From NCBI GenBank assembly GCA_016124955.1, contig WGMR01000003.1, positions 232,676 through 296,675 of the forward strand: a stretch of DNA of 64,000 bases, written 5' to 3'. Position 1 is the first letter of the stretch; every line of letters starts with the position of its first letter. The notes below the pieces were generated by a model. That model had not been told where the DNA came from, did no database searches, and saw only the letters and a list, made by a program, of their open reading frames with translations. Below, piece after piece: positions 1-10,180 of this stretch. The translations under genes were made by a program, and so were the position numbers. This DNA is from Alphaproteobacteria bacterium (GTDB lineage: Bacteria; Pseudomonadota; Alphaproteobacteria; UBA9219; RFNS01).

Positions 1-1459
1 GCGGCTGCGGCATGCGCAACGTGTTGGCCGTGCAAACGAACATCACGTCCGACAGATCGTAATCGACCTCAAGGTAATGGTCATTGAAGCTGTTGTTTTG
101 TTCCGGGTCCAGCACCTCAAGCAGGGCCGAGGTCGGGTCACCGCGCCAATCGGAACCGAGCTTGTCGATTTCATCAAGCAGGAATAGCGGGTTCGATGAC
201 TTGGCCTTCTTCATGCCCTGAATGACCTTGCCGGGCATGGAGCCGATATAGGTACGGCGGTGGCCGCGGATTTCGGCTTCGTCGCGCACGCCGCCAAGCG
301 ACATACGCACGAAGTTACGCCCGGTTGCCTTCGCGACCGATTTACCGAGCGATGTTTTGCCGACGCCCGGAGGGCCGACGAGGCAAAGAATGGGGCCCTT
401 CAGTTTGCTCTGGCGCTGCTGGACCGCGAGATATTCCAAAATACGTTCCTTGACCTTCTCAAGCCCGAAGTGATCGTGATCCAGGATTTTTTTGGCACCC
501 TTGATGTCTTTCTTGACCTTGGTGCGCTTGCTCCATGGAATGGAAATGATCCAATCGAGATAGTTGCGGACAACCGTGGCCTCGGCCGACATCGGGCTCA
601 TGGAACGGAGCTTCTTGACCTCGCCTTGCGCCTTTTCGCGCGCCTCCTTGGTCAGCTTGGTTTTCTTCAGCTTTTCTTCCAGTTCGGCAAGCTCGTCGCG
701 GCCATCTTCACCCTCGCCAAGTTCCTTCTGGATCGCCTTCATCTGCTCGTTCAAATAGTATTCGCGCTGCGTCTTTTCCATTTGGCGCTTAACGCGGTTA
801 CGGATGCGCTTCTCGACCTGCAGAACGCCGATCTCACCTTCCATAAAGCCGAAAATCTTTTCCAGCCGCTCGCCGACCGAGGGAAGCTCAAGGATCGACT
901 GCTTGTCGGAAATTTTAAGCGTAAGGTGGGAAGCGATCGTGTCGGTCAGCTTGCCGATATCCTCGATCTGGTTGATCGAGACCAGCACTTCGGGCGGAAT
1001 TTTCTTGTTGAGTTTCAAATACTGTTCAAACTGGCCGACAACGGCGCGCGCCAAAGCTTCAACCTCGGCCTCGTCGCCCATCGCCTCTTCAACCGGTTCG
1101 GCAACCGCCTGGAAGAAATCGGCATTGTCGGTGAATTTCTTGACCTGCGCGCGCTGGCCGCCTTCAACCAGAACCTTCACGGTTCCGTCCGGAAGCTTCA
1201 GGAGCTGAAGCACGGTGCCGATAGTGCCGACACGATAAAGATCATCGACCGCAGGATCGTCAAGCGAAGCATTCTTTTGCGTCAGCAGCAGAATATGCTT
1301 GTCTTCCTGCATAACATCTTCAAGCGCGCGTACGGATTTTTCACGCCCCACAAACAGCGGCACGATCATGTGCGGAAACACCACGATATCGCGCAAAGGT
1401 AAAATCGGGTACAGGACGCCGCCAGTGACGGGAGCTGCGGGAGTGGTGGGGTTGGTCAT
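1..1459 (-). CDS. lon: ATP-dependent protease La (Lon), N-terminal part
   Basis: Cytosolic AAA+ serine protease that degrades misfolded and regulatory proteins. The gene runs off the left edge, so about 486 N-terminal residues are present and the Ser-Lys protease domain is missing. Reading the minus strand from the ATG at 1459 gives [10 protein letters not shown], then the substrate-binding domain start ([20 protein letters not shown]), a coiled region with [18 protein letters not shown], the Walker A loop GPPGVGKTS and Walker [13 protein letters not shown]. It lies about 200 bp downstream of clpX on the same strand, the usual clpX-lon order. A heat-shock-like promoter may lie in the gap. Identity is secure; only the truncation limits the entry. 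Confidence 0.97.
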   Translation of the reverse strand, partial: MTNPTTPAAPVTGGVLYPILPLRDIVVFPHMIVPLFVGREKSVRALEDVMQEDKHILLLTQKNASLDDPAVDDLYRVGTIGTVLQLLKLPDGTVKVLVEGGQRAQVKKFTDNADFFQAVAEPVEEAMGDEAEVEALARAVVGQFEQYLKLNKKIPPEVLVSINQIEDIGKLTDTIASHLTLKISDKQSILELPSVGERLEKIFGFMEGEIGVLQVEKRIRNRVKRQMEKTQREYYLNEQMKAIQKELGEGEDGRDELAELEEKLKKTKLTKEAREKAQGEVKKLRSMSPMSAEATVVRNYLDWIISIPWSKRTKVKKDIKGAKKILDHDHFGLEKVKERILEYLAVQQRQSKLKGPILCLVGPPGVGKTSLGKSVAKATGRNFVRMSLGGVRDEAEIRGHRRTYIGSMPGKVIQGMKKAKSSNPLFLLDEIDKLGSDWRGDPTSALLEVLDPEQNNSFNDHYLEVDYDLSDVMFVCTANTLRMPQP

Positions 1460-1514
1460 CGACTGCCTCTGATATCTGGATAGCGCGTTTTGATTGATAA
1501 CTTATGAAGAAAGA

Positions 1515-1542
1515 GGTGGGTGTACGATGCTGTTTTTTCAAG
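1515..1542 (-). promoter_or_regulatory. possible heat-shock (sigma-32-type) promoter of lon
   Basis: On the minus strand the clpX-lon gap contains CTTGAA (1542-1537), 16 bases, then CCCACC (1520-1515), about 55 bases before the lon start codon. This resembles the CTTGAA / CCCCAT pattern of RpoH promoters, and lon is a classical RpoH target. The -10 half is imperfect and nothing else supports it. Confidence 0.3.
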
Positions 1543-1655
1543 CCCGCGTCCACCAGAACGATACCGATTATCCAAAAATACCAGCATATTGTGGCTTTTT
1601 TCACGCAAACTATCTGTGGGTAACATGCCGCATACGCAACGAACCTGCGTAAAAA

Positions 1656-2933
1656 TCAGGCGGTCGCGCCACCGCGTTGCTTATCTGTCTTATCCGTATA
1701 GATAAACAGCGGCTTGGCCTTCCCTTCCACCACATCCTTGTTGATAACCACCTTTTCAATATTGGCGGAACCAGGAAGGTCGAACATCGGCTCAAGCAGA
1801 ATGCTTTCCATGATCGTGCGCAAACCGCGCGCGCCGGTTTTGCGTTGAATTGCCTTTTCCGCAATCCCGAGCAAAGCATCTTCGGTGATATCGAGCTGGA
1901 TATCTTCCATTTCGAACAAGCGTTGGAACTGCTTCACGATTGCGTTCTTCGGCTTGCTCAGAATTTCGATTAGCGCTTCGGCATCCAGATCCCGCAGCGT
2001 TGCGATCACCGGCAAGCGACCGATAAATTCGGGGATCAAACCGAACTTCAGAAGATCTTCCGGTTCGACCTCCGCCAGTAAATCGCCGGCGCGGCGTTCG
2101 TCCGGGGCACGCACATCCGCACCAAAGCCGATCGAGCTGCCCTTGCCGCGCTGCGCGATAATTTTTTCAAGCCCGGCGAAGGCACCGCCGCAAATGAACA
2201 GGATGTTCGTTGTATCGACCTGCAGGAATTCCTGCTGCGGATGCTTTCTGCCGCCTTGCGGCGGGACCGAAGCGACCGTGCCTTCCATGATTTTCAAAAG
2301 CGCCTGCTGCACGCCTTCGCCCGAAACGTCGCGGGTGATCGAAGGGTTGTCGGATTTACGGCTGATTTTATCGATTTCGTCGATATAGACGATCCCGCGC
2401 TGCGCACGCTCGACATTATAGTCGGCCGCCTGCAGCAGCTTGAGGATGATGTTCTCGACGTCTTCGCCGACATAACCCGCTTCAGTAAGTGTCGTCGCGT
2501 CCGCCATGGTGAAAGGCACATCGATAATGCGGGCCAATGTCTGGGCCAGCAAGGTTTTGCCGCAACCCGTGGGGCCGACCAGCAAGATGTTCGACTTCGC
2601 CAATTCGATATCCGGGTTCTTGGCCCCGTGTGAAAGGCGTTTGTAATGGTTGTGCACGGCAACCGAAAGCACACGCTTGGCGTATTCCTGCCCGATCACA
2701 TAGTCATCAAGCACGGTCTTGATGTCTTTCGGGGTCGGAACGCCGTCGCGGGATTTAACCAGCGTCGTCTTGCTCTCTTCACGGATGATATCCATGCAGA
2801 GCTCGACGCACTCGTCGCAAATGAACACCGTCGGGCCGGCGATAAGCTTCCGCACTTCATGCTGGCTCTTGCCGCAGAAGGAGCAGTAAAGCGTATTCTT
2901 GTTATCGGTCGTACCACCCGAAGCCTTGCTCAT
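1656..2933 (-). CDS. clpX: ATP-dependent Clp protease ATP-binding subunit ClpX
   Basis: AAA+ unfoldase that recognises tagged substrates and threads them into ClpP. The 425-residue protein has the N-terminal C4 zinc-binding domain (Cys17, Cys20, Cys39, Cys42), Walker A GPTGCGKT at 120-127, Walker [11 protein letters not shown], and the ClpX GAFAGLE and IPEFIGRLP segments. The ATG at 2933 (MSKASGG) is chosen over an in-frame upstream start at 2957 because it matches the usual ClpX N-terminus. It belongs with tig and clpP upstream and lon downstream on the same strand, but the clpP-clpX interval is occupied by a gene on the other strand, so clpX probably has its own promoter. Confidence 0.97.
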   Translation of the reverse strand: MSKASGGTTDNKNTLYCSFCGKSQHEVRKLIAGPTVFICDECVELCMDIIREESKTTLVKSRDGVPTPKDIKTVLDDYVIGQEYAKRVLSVAVHNHYKRLSHGAKNPDIELAKSNILLVGPTGCGKTLLAQTLARIIDVPFTMADATTLTEAGYVGEDVENIILKLLQAADYNVERAQRGIVYIDEIDKISRKSDNPSITRDVSGEGVQQALLKIMEGTVASVPPQGGRKHPQQEFLQVDTTNILFICGGAFAGLEKIIAQRGKGSSIGFGADVRAPDERRAGDLLAEVEPEDLLKFGLIPEFIGRLPVIATLRDLDAEALIEILSKPKNAIVKQFQRLFEMEDIQLDITEDALLGIAEKAIQRKTGARGLRTIMESILLEPMFDLPGSANIEKVVINKDVVEGKAKPLFIYTDKTDKQRGGATA

Positions 2934-3204
2934 GTGACCTTGCGCGCTCCTTCGCACCTTCTTACGGGCTGCCGGAAATCTGCGGGATGCAGTTGGCGGC
3001 CCTTTGCCTAGAATTAAAGCGTATATCGCTTTTCGTTACCCAATTATTAAGACAGCAAACCTCGCTGGTCATAGCAACAATTTTCTATCCCTAGTGCCTG
3101 CTGGCTAAATCCGGATGCGTACCAAGATGCGCGCGCTATACAGGCCTAAGGCCCTGATCGGGCGCGTTATTGCCAAGAATCACACCCGCGCCGCATAATG
3201 CGGC

Positions 3205-4056
3205 ATGGGCGCAGAACAACAGAAATTCGTGGGCACATTCAGCGGCTTGTTGCGGGAATCTCTCCCGCCGCCTTCGGCACCGCAGAACCCCCCTGAGATT
3301 TCACTGGAACATCCGAGCATCCTGCTCTTTTCCCCACACCCGGACGACGAATCCATCAACGGCGGTCTTGCGCTGCGCCTGAAGAGAGAAACCGGCTGGC
3401 AAGTGATCAACATCGCCGTTACCCTTGGCAGCGATATAAAACGCCACGAGACGCGGCGGCGCGAACTGGAAGCGGCCTGCGGGGTGTTGCAATTCGGGCT
3501 GCGCGAACCGGTGCCCGGCGGCTTCGCCAATATTAAAATATCCGAACGCACCGCGAACCCGGAAAGCTGGCTCGCGATGACAAAAACGGTGCGCACCCTG
3601 CTGGCGGCCTATACGCCGCGCGTCGTCATTTTCCCGCATGCCGACGATCTGCACCCCGCACATACGGGAACCCACTTTCTGGTAATGGATGCGCTTGCTG
3701 CCATGCCTGGTGATTTCGATGCCCATCTGGCGCTAACCGAATTCTGGTACCCGCAGGCGGCCCCGACCCTTCTGTCGGAAATCAGCGAAGATGACGCCGC
3801 TCAGCTTTTAACGGCGCTGAGCTGCCATGCCGGGGAAATAAGCCGCAACCCGTATCATCTGCGCCTGCTGCCATGGTTTGCGGATAATGTGCGGCGCGGC
3901 GCGGAAACCGTCGGCGGCTACGGCGATACCGCGCCGGATTTCGCCTTCGGCATGTTGCACACCATCGCACGCTGGCAACATGGCAGACTTTCCACCGGCA
4001 TGCAGCAGCGCGTGATTACGGCTGGCGAAAAGATTTCAGAACTGTTCGCGGACTAA
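3205..4056 (+). CDS. PIG-L / LmbE family deacetylase
   Basis: Predicted zinc-dependent N-acetylglucosaminyl-type deacetylase, 283 residues. The PHPDDE metal-binding motif is at residues 44-49, and a second metal/catalytic segment PHADDLHPAHTGTH is at 144-157, both typical of the family. There is no signal peptide, so a cytoplasmic small-molecule substrate (a GlcNAc-conjugated lipid, thiol or nucleotide-sugar) is likely, but it cannot be named from sequence. The gene sits between clpX and clpP in the opposite orientation. Its stop is only a few bases from the clpP stop (4061), so the two are convergent. The family call is firm; the specific reaction is unknown. Confidence 0.85.
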   Translation: MGAEQQKFVGTFSGLLRESLPPPSAPQNPPEISLEHPSILLFSPHPDDESINGGLALRLKRETGWQVINIAVTLGSDIKRHETRRRELEAACGVLQFGLREPVPGGFANIKISERTANPESWLAMTKTVRTLLAAYTPRVVIFPHADDLHPAHTGTHFLVMDALAAMPGDFDAHLALTEFWYPQAAPTLLSEISEDDAAQLLTALSCHAGEISRNPYHLRLLPWFADNVRRGAETVGGYGDTAPDFAFGMLHTIARWQHGRLSTGMQQRVITAGEKISELFAD

Positions 4057-4060
4057 CGGA

Positions 4061-4714
<654 letters not shown>

Positions 4715-4755
4715 GGCTCCTGTTGCGGTTCTGATTCACCACTCTAGCGGTTTTT

Positions 4756-6141
4756 TTACTTCTTGCCAGCCTTTGCAGCGGGCCGCTTGGTTTTCTTGGC
4801 CTTGTCGGCACTGTCGGTCTTTTCGGGCGCTTCCATCAGTTCCTTGCCCGTAACCTTGCGGTCGGTGATGTTGGCGAGCGCGAAGATGTAATCGACCACC
4901 TTCTCTTCGAGCACAGGCGCCTGCAAACGATCGAGCGCGCCCGGGGTCTGGGTATAGAAGTCAAAGACTTCCTTTTCCTTGCCCGGATGACTGCGCGCCT
5001 CGTTCAAAAGCGCTTCGCGCATTTCCTGTTCGTTGACCTTCAAATTGTTCTGCTTCCCGACTTCGGCAAGCAACAGCCCAAGCCGGACGCGCCGTTCCGC
5101 GATATCGCGGTAATCGTCCTTCAGCTCGTCGTCGCTCTTGCCCTTGTCTTCGGCCGCCATCGGACCGCCGCGCTTGCGTTCCATTTCCACACGGCGCCAG
5201 ATGCTAGCGAATTCAGCCTCGATCATGCCCTGCGGCACTTCGAAATCGTGCTGATCGGCCAACTGGTCCATCAGGTCGCGCTTCATCAATGTGCGCGCGA
5301 TCTGCTGGTAATCCTTGCCAATCTGTTCCTTCACGCGCTCGCGCATGTCGGCCGCATTTTCGGCGCCCAGCTCCTTGGCCAGCTCGTCGTCGATTGCAAT
5401 GGCGCCAAATTCCATCAGGTCTTTCACGGTTACCTGAAAGACGGCTTTTTTCCCCGCAAGATCGGCGGCGTGATAATCGTCGGGAAAGCCGACCTTCACT
5501 TCCTTCTTGTCGCCCTTCCTGGAACCAACCAACTGTTCCTCGAAATTGCCGATAAAGCTCTTGGAGCCGAGCTCGAGCCGGTGGTTGGCGCTCTTCATGC
5601 CGGGATAGGCGGTGCCATCCGCTTCGCCTTCGAAATCGATGACAAGCACATCGCCCATGACGGCCTTGCGGTCATCTTTCACGAATTCGGGGCCGCGCAT
5701 GGTCTTGGCAATACGCAGGATCGCATCCTCGACTTCCTTGTCTGCTACCTCGGCCGTCATGCGTTCCAGCTTGACGCCCTTGAAGTCCACCGGCTTGATT
5801 TCCGGCAGCACTTCGACCTTCATATTGTATTCGAGGTCCTTGCCGGGTTCGGACGCAACCAGTTCGATCTTGGGTTCAAGCGCGATGCGCAGGCTGCGCT
5901 CGGTGATCGCGCGCTCGGACGTATCGTTGACGGTCTTTTCAATGACTTCGCTCTTTACGCTGTCGCCATAGCGCTTCTGCAGCACCGGCAGCGGGATCTT
6001 GCCCGGGCGAAAGCCCGGCATGGACACGGTGCGGCCGATTTCTTCCAGCCGCGATGCCATGTTCTTTTCGATTTCCTGATAGCTGACGGTGACCTTAAAT
6101 TCCCGCACGAGGCCTTCAGAGGAAACTTCCTTGACTTGCAT
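4756..6141 (-). CDS. tig: trigger factor (ribosome-associated chaperone and prolyl isomerase)
   Basis: First chaperone met by nascent chains at the ribosomal exit tunnel. The 461-residue protein has the ribosome-docking signature GFRPGKIP at 43-50, an FKBP-type PPIase domain around residues 150-240 (DVLVIDFEG, FIGNFEEQLVG), and the long helical C-terminal chaperone arms. A Lys/Ala-rich tail (KKTKRPAAKAGKK) ends the protein. It heads the tig-clpP pair, with tRNA-Leu just upstream on the same strand. The ATG at 6141 matches the usual start (MQVKE). Confidence 0.96.
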   Translation of the reverse strand: MQVKEVSSEGLVREFKVTVSYQEIEKNMASRLEEIGRTVSMPGFRPGKIPLPVLQKRYGDSVKSEVIEKTVNDTSERAITERSLRIALEPKIELVASEPGKDLEYNMKVEVLPEIKPVDFKGVKLERMTAEVADKEVEDAILRIAKTMRGPEFVKDDRKAVMGDVLVIDFEGEADGTAYPGMKSANHRLELGSKSFIGNFEEQLVGSRKGDKKEVKVGFPDDYHAADLAGKKAVFQVTVKDLMEFGAIAIDDELAKELGAENAADMRERVKEQIGKDYQQIARTLMKRDLMDQLADQHDFEVPQGMIEAEFASIWRRVEMERKRGGPMAAEDKGKSDDELKDDYRDIAERRVRLGLLLAEVGKQNNLKVNEQEMREALLNEARSHPGKEKEVFDFYTQTPGALDRLQAPVLEEKVVDYIFALANITDRKVTGKELMEAPEKTDSADKAKKTKRPAAKAGKK

Positions 6142-6214
6142 GATCCGTAACCCGCTTTCTTAATCGCAAATGTTAATAGCCCCGGCATACGCTGCTGGCG
6201 CATAGCATGTTTTC

Positions 6215-6300
<86 letters not shown>

Positions 6301-6398
6301 AGACAGCCAAAGGCATGGCGTCCTGCGGCTTTTTACGCGCAAGCGGCAGAAAAGCCAATCTTTTTAGGATTAAGCCGATTTAGGGCGTATTAGGGGTC

Positions 6399-6641
6399 TT
6401 ATACGCGGTTACGGTCGTTATAGCGCGCACGGAAGCTGGCCAGCGCCAAAGTACGCTGCTCCACCGACGGCGTGCTGCCACACCGCTGAACCGAAAGCTC
6501 ATAACGCACATGGGGTATGCCCTGCCGGTCGCTGTGGACGCTAAGCACGCATACGCGCTCTTTTTGCGGGCCACGGCTGCTGCAATAGGTCGCGCCGACC
6601 TGAACGTTATTCTGCGGCTGTTGCTGCATTGCTTGTGTCAT
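6399..6641 (-). CDS. small hypothetical protein (80 aa)
   Basis: I do not recognise this protein. It starts MTQAMQQQPQNN and has two Cys-containing stretches (GATYCSSRG, RVCVLSV) followed by a basic C-terminus, with no signal peptide or membrane segment. The ATG at 6641 is preceded by GAAGGTG six bases upstream, a good ribosome-binding site and the main support that it is real. It lies between tRNA-Leu and nnr on the same strand. Frame-shifted open frames overlap it but lack such a site. Confidence 0.5.
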   Translation of the reverse strand: MTQAMQQQPQNNVQVGATYCSSRGPQKERVCVLSVHSDRQGIPHVRYELSVQRCGSTPSVEQRTLALASFRARYNDRNRV

Positions 6642-6788
6642 GCTGCACCTTCGTTTTTTTCAATTCGCCCGGCTTGTGAGGATCCGGGGCTATCGTATTG
6701 AAAAGGGGGTATTCCTCGTAAGCCAAAGATAACGCAAAATGGCTAAGCAAAGGTTTACCCGCGTGGGATGCAGCTACGATAAGATGCC

Positions 6789-8291
6789 TTATCCGGCCTG
6801 ACAAGACCTTTTCGCATCCGGTACAGTTTTAATAATATCTTCTGCAATCATGCCTGGCTTATGGTGGCGCGCCGCAGCGCCATGCAGCCAGCATGCTGCG
6901 CAAGCCGCTGCAAAAGCAGGAACTTTCTGTGCGAGCAGGCCGACGATAATCCCGGCCAAAACATCCCCTGCGCCTGCAACGGCCAGCCATGGCGGAGCAT
7001 TACTGTTAATAACTGCCATACCCGTAGGTGCGGCAATAACGGTATCTGAACCTTTTAAAAGCACGGTACACCCAGCCATACGGGCGGCTGAGCGCGCCCG
7101 CAAAAGCTTGTCCTGATCCGGGTCGATCAAACGGGCGAACAGACGCCCGAACTCCCCGTCATGCGGAGTCAGCACGCAATCTTCGTGCAAGGCCGCAAAA
7201 AGCTCCTGCGGTTTGGCGGCAAAGCTTGTCAGCGCATCGGCATCAAGCACGCAGGGCCTGCGCGTCGCCAGTGCCTGCAATACAAAATTCCGTGTCGCGG
7301 CGCCAACACCCGCGCCCGGCCCGATCAGCAAAGCGTTCTTGCGGTCATCTTCAAGCGCCAGCTTCCAGCCACCATCCGATACCATCGGTTGCACGATGAC
7401 GCTTTCAAGGTTGGCCGCATAGGTAGCGGCGGCACTTTCCGGCGCCGCGATCGTCACAAGCCCTGCCCCGCTGCGCTGCGCCGCCCTTGCGGCAAGCCGT
7501 GCGGCCCCGGTCATCGGCCCCCCGAAGATCAAAACATGGCCGTGATCGTATTTGTGTTCGTCAGCCTGCGGTTCATGCAGCCATTGCTGCCACAGGCCGG
7601 GCTTATTCTCGGCCGCGCGCGGCGCAATTTCCTCGATACAGTTTTCGTCAACACCGATATCGCTGACCAGCACCTCGCCGCACAGGTCCCTGCCGGGCAA
7701 AAGCAAATGCCCCGGCTTCTTGCTGGTAAAGGTAACGGTAAGCCCCGCACGCACGGCCATGCCCATGGCCTTGCCGGTATCGCCCTGCACACCGCTCGGG
7801 ATATCGATCGCGACCACGGCCTTTTTATTCTGGTTCAGCGCCATAATCAGCTCGCGGTATGGCGCGCCAACCGGCCTGTTCAGCCCGGTGCCGAAAAGCC
7901 CGTCTATGAAAAGCTGCGTGCCTGTCCAATCGATGTCTTCGGGTGCAATCGTCCGGCCATGCCAACGGGTAAAAGCGATTCCGGCATCGCCGGTAATCTT
8001 GTAGCTGCTGTCGAAGCAGGCCACGCAAACAGGCCAGCCGGATTCCCGCAATTCTTCGGCCACAATAAAACCATCGCCGCCATTATGCCCGGGACCACAC
8101 AGCACAACCGTGGCGCGCGGCGAATACCGCTCCCGGATCACGTCGGCGACGGCCGTGCCGGCCCGTTGCATCAAAACGATGCCCGCAGTTCCGGATTGTA
8201 TGGTGGCGTCATCGGCGCGTGCAGTTTCAGCGCATGTCATCAGCATGTATTTTGCCCAGGTCCCGGCGTTCAGTGGTTCGGCGTGAATCAT
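6789..8291 (-). CDS. nnr: bifunctional NAD(P)H-hydrate epimerase / ADP-dependent NAD(P)H-hydrate dehydratase
   Basis: Repairs hydrated NADH and NADPH: the N-terminal YjeF domain epimerises the hydrate and the C-terminal ribokinase-like domain dehydrates it with ADP. The N-domain shows CGPGHNGGDGF and FIDGLFGTGLNRPV; the C-domain shows FGGPMTGAARLA, LLIGPGAGVG, LTPHDGEFGRL and AGAGDVLAG. It has 500 residues as drawn. The conserved N-terminus (MLMTCAETARAD) begins at an internal Met (8246), so the true start may be 8246 rather than 8291; neither has a strong ribosome-binding site. Many alphaproteobacteria have glnB between nnr and glnA; here nnr is divergent from glnA with no PII gene. Confidence 0.93.
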   Translation of the reverse strand: MIHAEPLNAGTWAKYMLMTCAETARADDATIQSGTAGIVLMQRAGTAVADVIRERYSPRATVVLCGPGHNGGDGFIVAEELRESGWPVCVACFDSSYKITGDAGIAFTRWHGRTIAPEDIDWTGTQLFIDGLFGTGLNRPVGAPYRELIMALNQNKKAVVAIDIPSGVQGDTGKAMGMAVRAGLTVTFTSKKPGHLLLPGRDLCGEVLVSDIGVDENCIEEIAPRAAENKPGLWQQWLHEPQADEHKYDHGHVLIFGGPMTGAARLAARAAQRSGAGLVTIAAPESAAATYAANLESVIVQPMVSDGGWKLALEDDRKNALLIGPGAGVGAATRNFVLQALATRRPCVLDADALTSFAAKPQELFAALHEDCVLTPHDGEFGRLFARLIDPDQDKLLRARSAARMAGCTVLLKGSDTVIAAPTGMAVINSNAPPWLAVAGAGDVLAGIIVGLLAQKVPAFAAACAACWLHGAAARHHKPGMIAEDIIKTVPDAKRSCQAG

Positions 8292-8381
8292 CTCAAGCGA
8301 AGGTCCGTTAGTTATCAGAAAAAACAGTTAAAGCAATTCCGATTACGGACCCGCAGGGCGCGGGGCAAGATAAAACCTGAA

Positions 8382-8458
8382 TGGGGCGACCGACGGGACT
8401 TGAACCCGCGACAACTCGGATCACAACCGAGGGCTCTACCAACTGAGCTACGGCCGCC
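8382..8458 (-). tRNA. tRNA-His (anticodon GTG)
   Basis: A 77-nt tRNA on the minus strand. The acceptor stem GCGGCCG pairs with CGGTCGC (one G-U), with the extra G-1 at 8458 opposite C73 that identifies tRNA-His, and an encoded CCA at 8384-8382. The anticodon arm CTCGG-TTGTGAT-CCGAG gives GTG. A hairpin followed by a U-run lies about 25 bp upstream. Confidence 0.96.
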
Positions 8459-8479
8459 ATAATCCAGGGTGGCAAAAAC

Positions 8480-8555
8480 AAAAAAGCCCGGGGTTTATGC
8501 CGCCGGGCCTTGATCTGGTCAAGTCTGTCATGCAATACAGACACGAATGACTAAT
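8480..8555 (-). ncRNA. candidate small structured RNA between tRNA-His and glnA
   Basis: Read on the minus strand, a near-consensus promoter (8588-8561) is followed by about 75 nt containing three successive hairpins. Hairpin 1 is GTCTGT / ACAGAC (8542-8523). Hairpin 2 is CTTGA-CCAGA-TCAAG (8523-8509). Hairpin 3 is a GC-rich stem GCCCGG / CCGGGC (8508-8486) followed by TTTTTTG. The last is an ordinary rho-independent terminator, so the unit looks like a free-standing small RNA. No convincing reading frame fits it: the open frame that starts here runs through the terminator and into tRNA-His. I do not recognise the family. The alternative is a leader or attenuator for the tRNA-His transcript. 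Confidence 0.5.
8486..8508 (-). terminator. rho-independent terminator (minus strand)
   Basis: The stem GCCCGG (8508-8503) pairs with CCGGGC (8491-8486), with two more GC pairs possible inside, followed on the minus strand by six T (8485-8480). It lies upstream of tRNA-His, so it would end a transcript that begins in the nnr-glnA divergent region. Confidence 0.7.
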
Positions 8556-8560
8556 CCTTG

Positions 8561-8588
8561 ATATTATTTCACACGGCAAACTTGTCAA
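8561..8588 (-). promoter_or_regulatory. strong sigma-70-type promoter driving the candidate small RNA
   Basis: TTGACA (8588-8583), a 16-base spacer, then TAATAT (8566-8561). The -35 is a perfect consensus and the -10 has five of six bases. Transcription would start near 8555 and run away from glnA. Confidence 0.65.
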
Positions 8589-8683
8589 GGCCTCCAATAA
8601 GTGGAATTAATCCCCCTCGCAACGAACCCGTTGCTCTGGTAATACCCTATTTCCGTTAACCAACGCCAACAGAGGCCCCCCCT

Positions 8684-10096
8684 ATGTCCGACTACAAAAA
8701 GGTAGCAGAACTTATCAAGGCCAATGACGCCCAGTACATAGACCTGCGCTTCACCGATCCGCGCGGCAAGATGCAGCATCTGACCATGAATGTTTGCATG
8801 CTCAAGAGCAAAGGTGATTTTGAAGACGGCGTCATGTTTGACGGCTCCTCGATCGCCGGCTGGAAGGCCATCAATGAATCCGATATGACCTTGATGCCCG
8901 ATCTGGAAAGTGCGGTGGTTGACCCGTTCTTCGCCCAGCCGACTGTCGCTATTTTCTGCGACGTGCTTGAACCTGCAACCGGTAAGCCCTATGTGCGCTG
9001 CCCGCGCTCGATCGCCAAGAAGGCGGAAGCCTATCTGAAATCTTCGGGCATCGGCGACACCGCCTATTTCGGCCCCGAAGCGGAATTCTTCGTGTTCGAC
9101 GATGTGCGCTTCGCCGTGACGCCGAACCACACCTTCTACAAGCTGGATTCCAACGAAGGCCCCTACACCAGCGGCAAGGAATATCCGGAAGGCAACCTCG
9201 CCCACCGTCCGCGCGTGAAGGGCGGCTATTTCCCGGTTCCCCCGGTCGATAGCGCACAGGATATGCGCACAGAGATGCTCGAAGCCATCAAGGCAATGGG
9301 CGTCGAGATCGAAAAGCACCACCATGAAGTGGCCGCTTCGCAGCACGAGCTGGGCATCAAGTTCAGCACCGTCACCAAGTGCGGCGACAACATGCAGATC
9401 TACAAGTACTGCATCCAGCAGGTTGCCGCCGCTTTCGGCAAAACCGCGACCTTCATGCCGAAGCCGGTGTTTGGCGATAACGGCTCGGGCATGCACGTAC
9501 ATCAATCGATCTGGAAGAAGGGCAAGCCCGCCTTCGCAGGTTCGGGCTATGCCGGCCTGTCCGATACCGCCCTGTACTACATCGGCGGCATCATCAAGCA
9601 CGCCAAGGCGATCAACGCGATCACCAACCCGACGACCAACAGCTACAAGCGCCTGGTCCCCGGCTATGAAGCGCCCGTGCTTCTGGCCTATTCGTCGCGC
9701 AACCGCTCGGCCAGCTGCCGCATCCCGCATGTGAGCAGCCCGAACGGCAAGCGCATGGAAGCCCGCTTCCCCGATCCGCTCGCCAACCCCTATCTGGCCT
9801 ACGCGGCCATGCTGATGGCGGGTATCGACGGGATCAAAAAGAAGATCCACCCTGGCAAGCCGATCGACGAAAACCTATATGAACTGCCGCCGGACAAGCT
9901 GGCGAAGGTTCCGACGGTTGCCGGTTCGCTCAAGGAAGCCATTGATGCGCTCGAAAACGACCACGACTTCCTGACGGCAGGCAAGGTCTTCAGCGAGGAC
10001 ATGATCGAATCCTACCTCCTTCTCAAGAAGGAAGAATGGGATCGCTTCCGCATGACCCCGCACCCGGTTGAATATGATATGTACTATTCGTCGTAA
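8684..10096 (+). CDS. glnA: glutamine synthetase type I
   Basis: Makes glutamine from glutamate, ammonia and ATP; dodecameric, cytosolic. The 470 residues match GSI-beta enzymes. The signatures are FDGSSIAGW at 52-60, metal ligands in FGPEAEFF at 129-136, [12 protein letters not shown] at 264-275, and [10 protein letters not shown] around 356-365. The adenylylation site Tyr399 lies in NLYELPP, so control by GlnE adenylylation is expected. The ATG at 8684 follows an AG-rich stretch and gives the standard N-terminus. No glnB lies alongside. A strong hairpin terminator follows 48 bp after the stop. Confidence 0.97.
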   Translation: MSDYKKVAELIKANDAQYIDLRFTDPRGKMQHLTMNVCMLKSKGDFEDGVMFDGSSIAGWKAINESDMTLMPDLESAVVDPFFAQPTVAIFCDVLEPATGKPYVRCPRSIAKKAEAYLKSSGIGDTAYFGPEAEFFVFDDVRFAVTPNHTFYKLDSNEGPYTSGKEYPEGNLAHRPRVKGGYFPVPPVDSAQDMRTEMLEAIKAMGVEIEKHHHEVAASQHELGIKFSTVTKCGDNMQIYKYCIQQVAAAFGKTATFMPKPVFGDNGSGMHVHQSIWKKGKPAFAGSGYAGLSDTALYYIGGIIKHAKAINAITNPTTNSYKRLVPGYEAPVLLAYSSRNRSASCRIPHVSSPNGKRMEARFPDPLANPYLAYAAMLMAGIDGIKKKIHPGKPIDENLYELPPDKLAKVPTVAGSLKEAIDALENDHDFLTAGKVFSEDMIESYLLLKKEEWDRFRMTPHPVEYDMYYSS

Positions 10097-10144
10097 TTCC
10101 GGCGGGTTAGAAGGGTAACGCCTTCTTAACCACCCCTTGAATAG

Positions 10145-10180
10145 AATGGCAGCTATGGTTCGCATAGCTGCCATTTTTTT
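10145..10180 (+). terminator. rho-independent terminator of glnA
   Basis: A perfect 13-bp inverted repeat: AATGGCAGCTATG (10145-10157), loop GTTCG, CATAGCTGCCATT (10163-10175), running into a T-tract to 10180. It begins 48 bp past the glnA stop and overlaps the first codons of the next open frame. Confidence 0.85.

Noticed and set aside
6607..6804. 65-codon frame overlapping the 80-residue small protein
   Set aside because: It overlaps the better-supported frame at 6399-6641 and lacks a ribosome-binding site.
8308..8544. 78-codon frame spanning the small-RNA candidate and tRNA-His
   Set aside because: It runs through a terminator and a tRNA, so it cannot be a gene.
8585..9850. 421-codon open frame on the minus strand opposite glnA
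   Set aside because: It is antisense to glnA and composed of typical reverse-strand residues; also overlaps the promoter of the small-RNA candidate.
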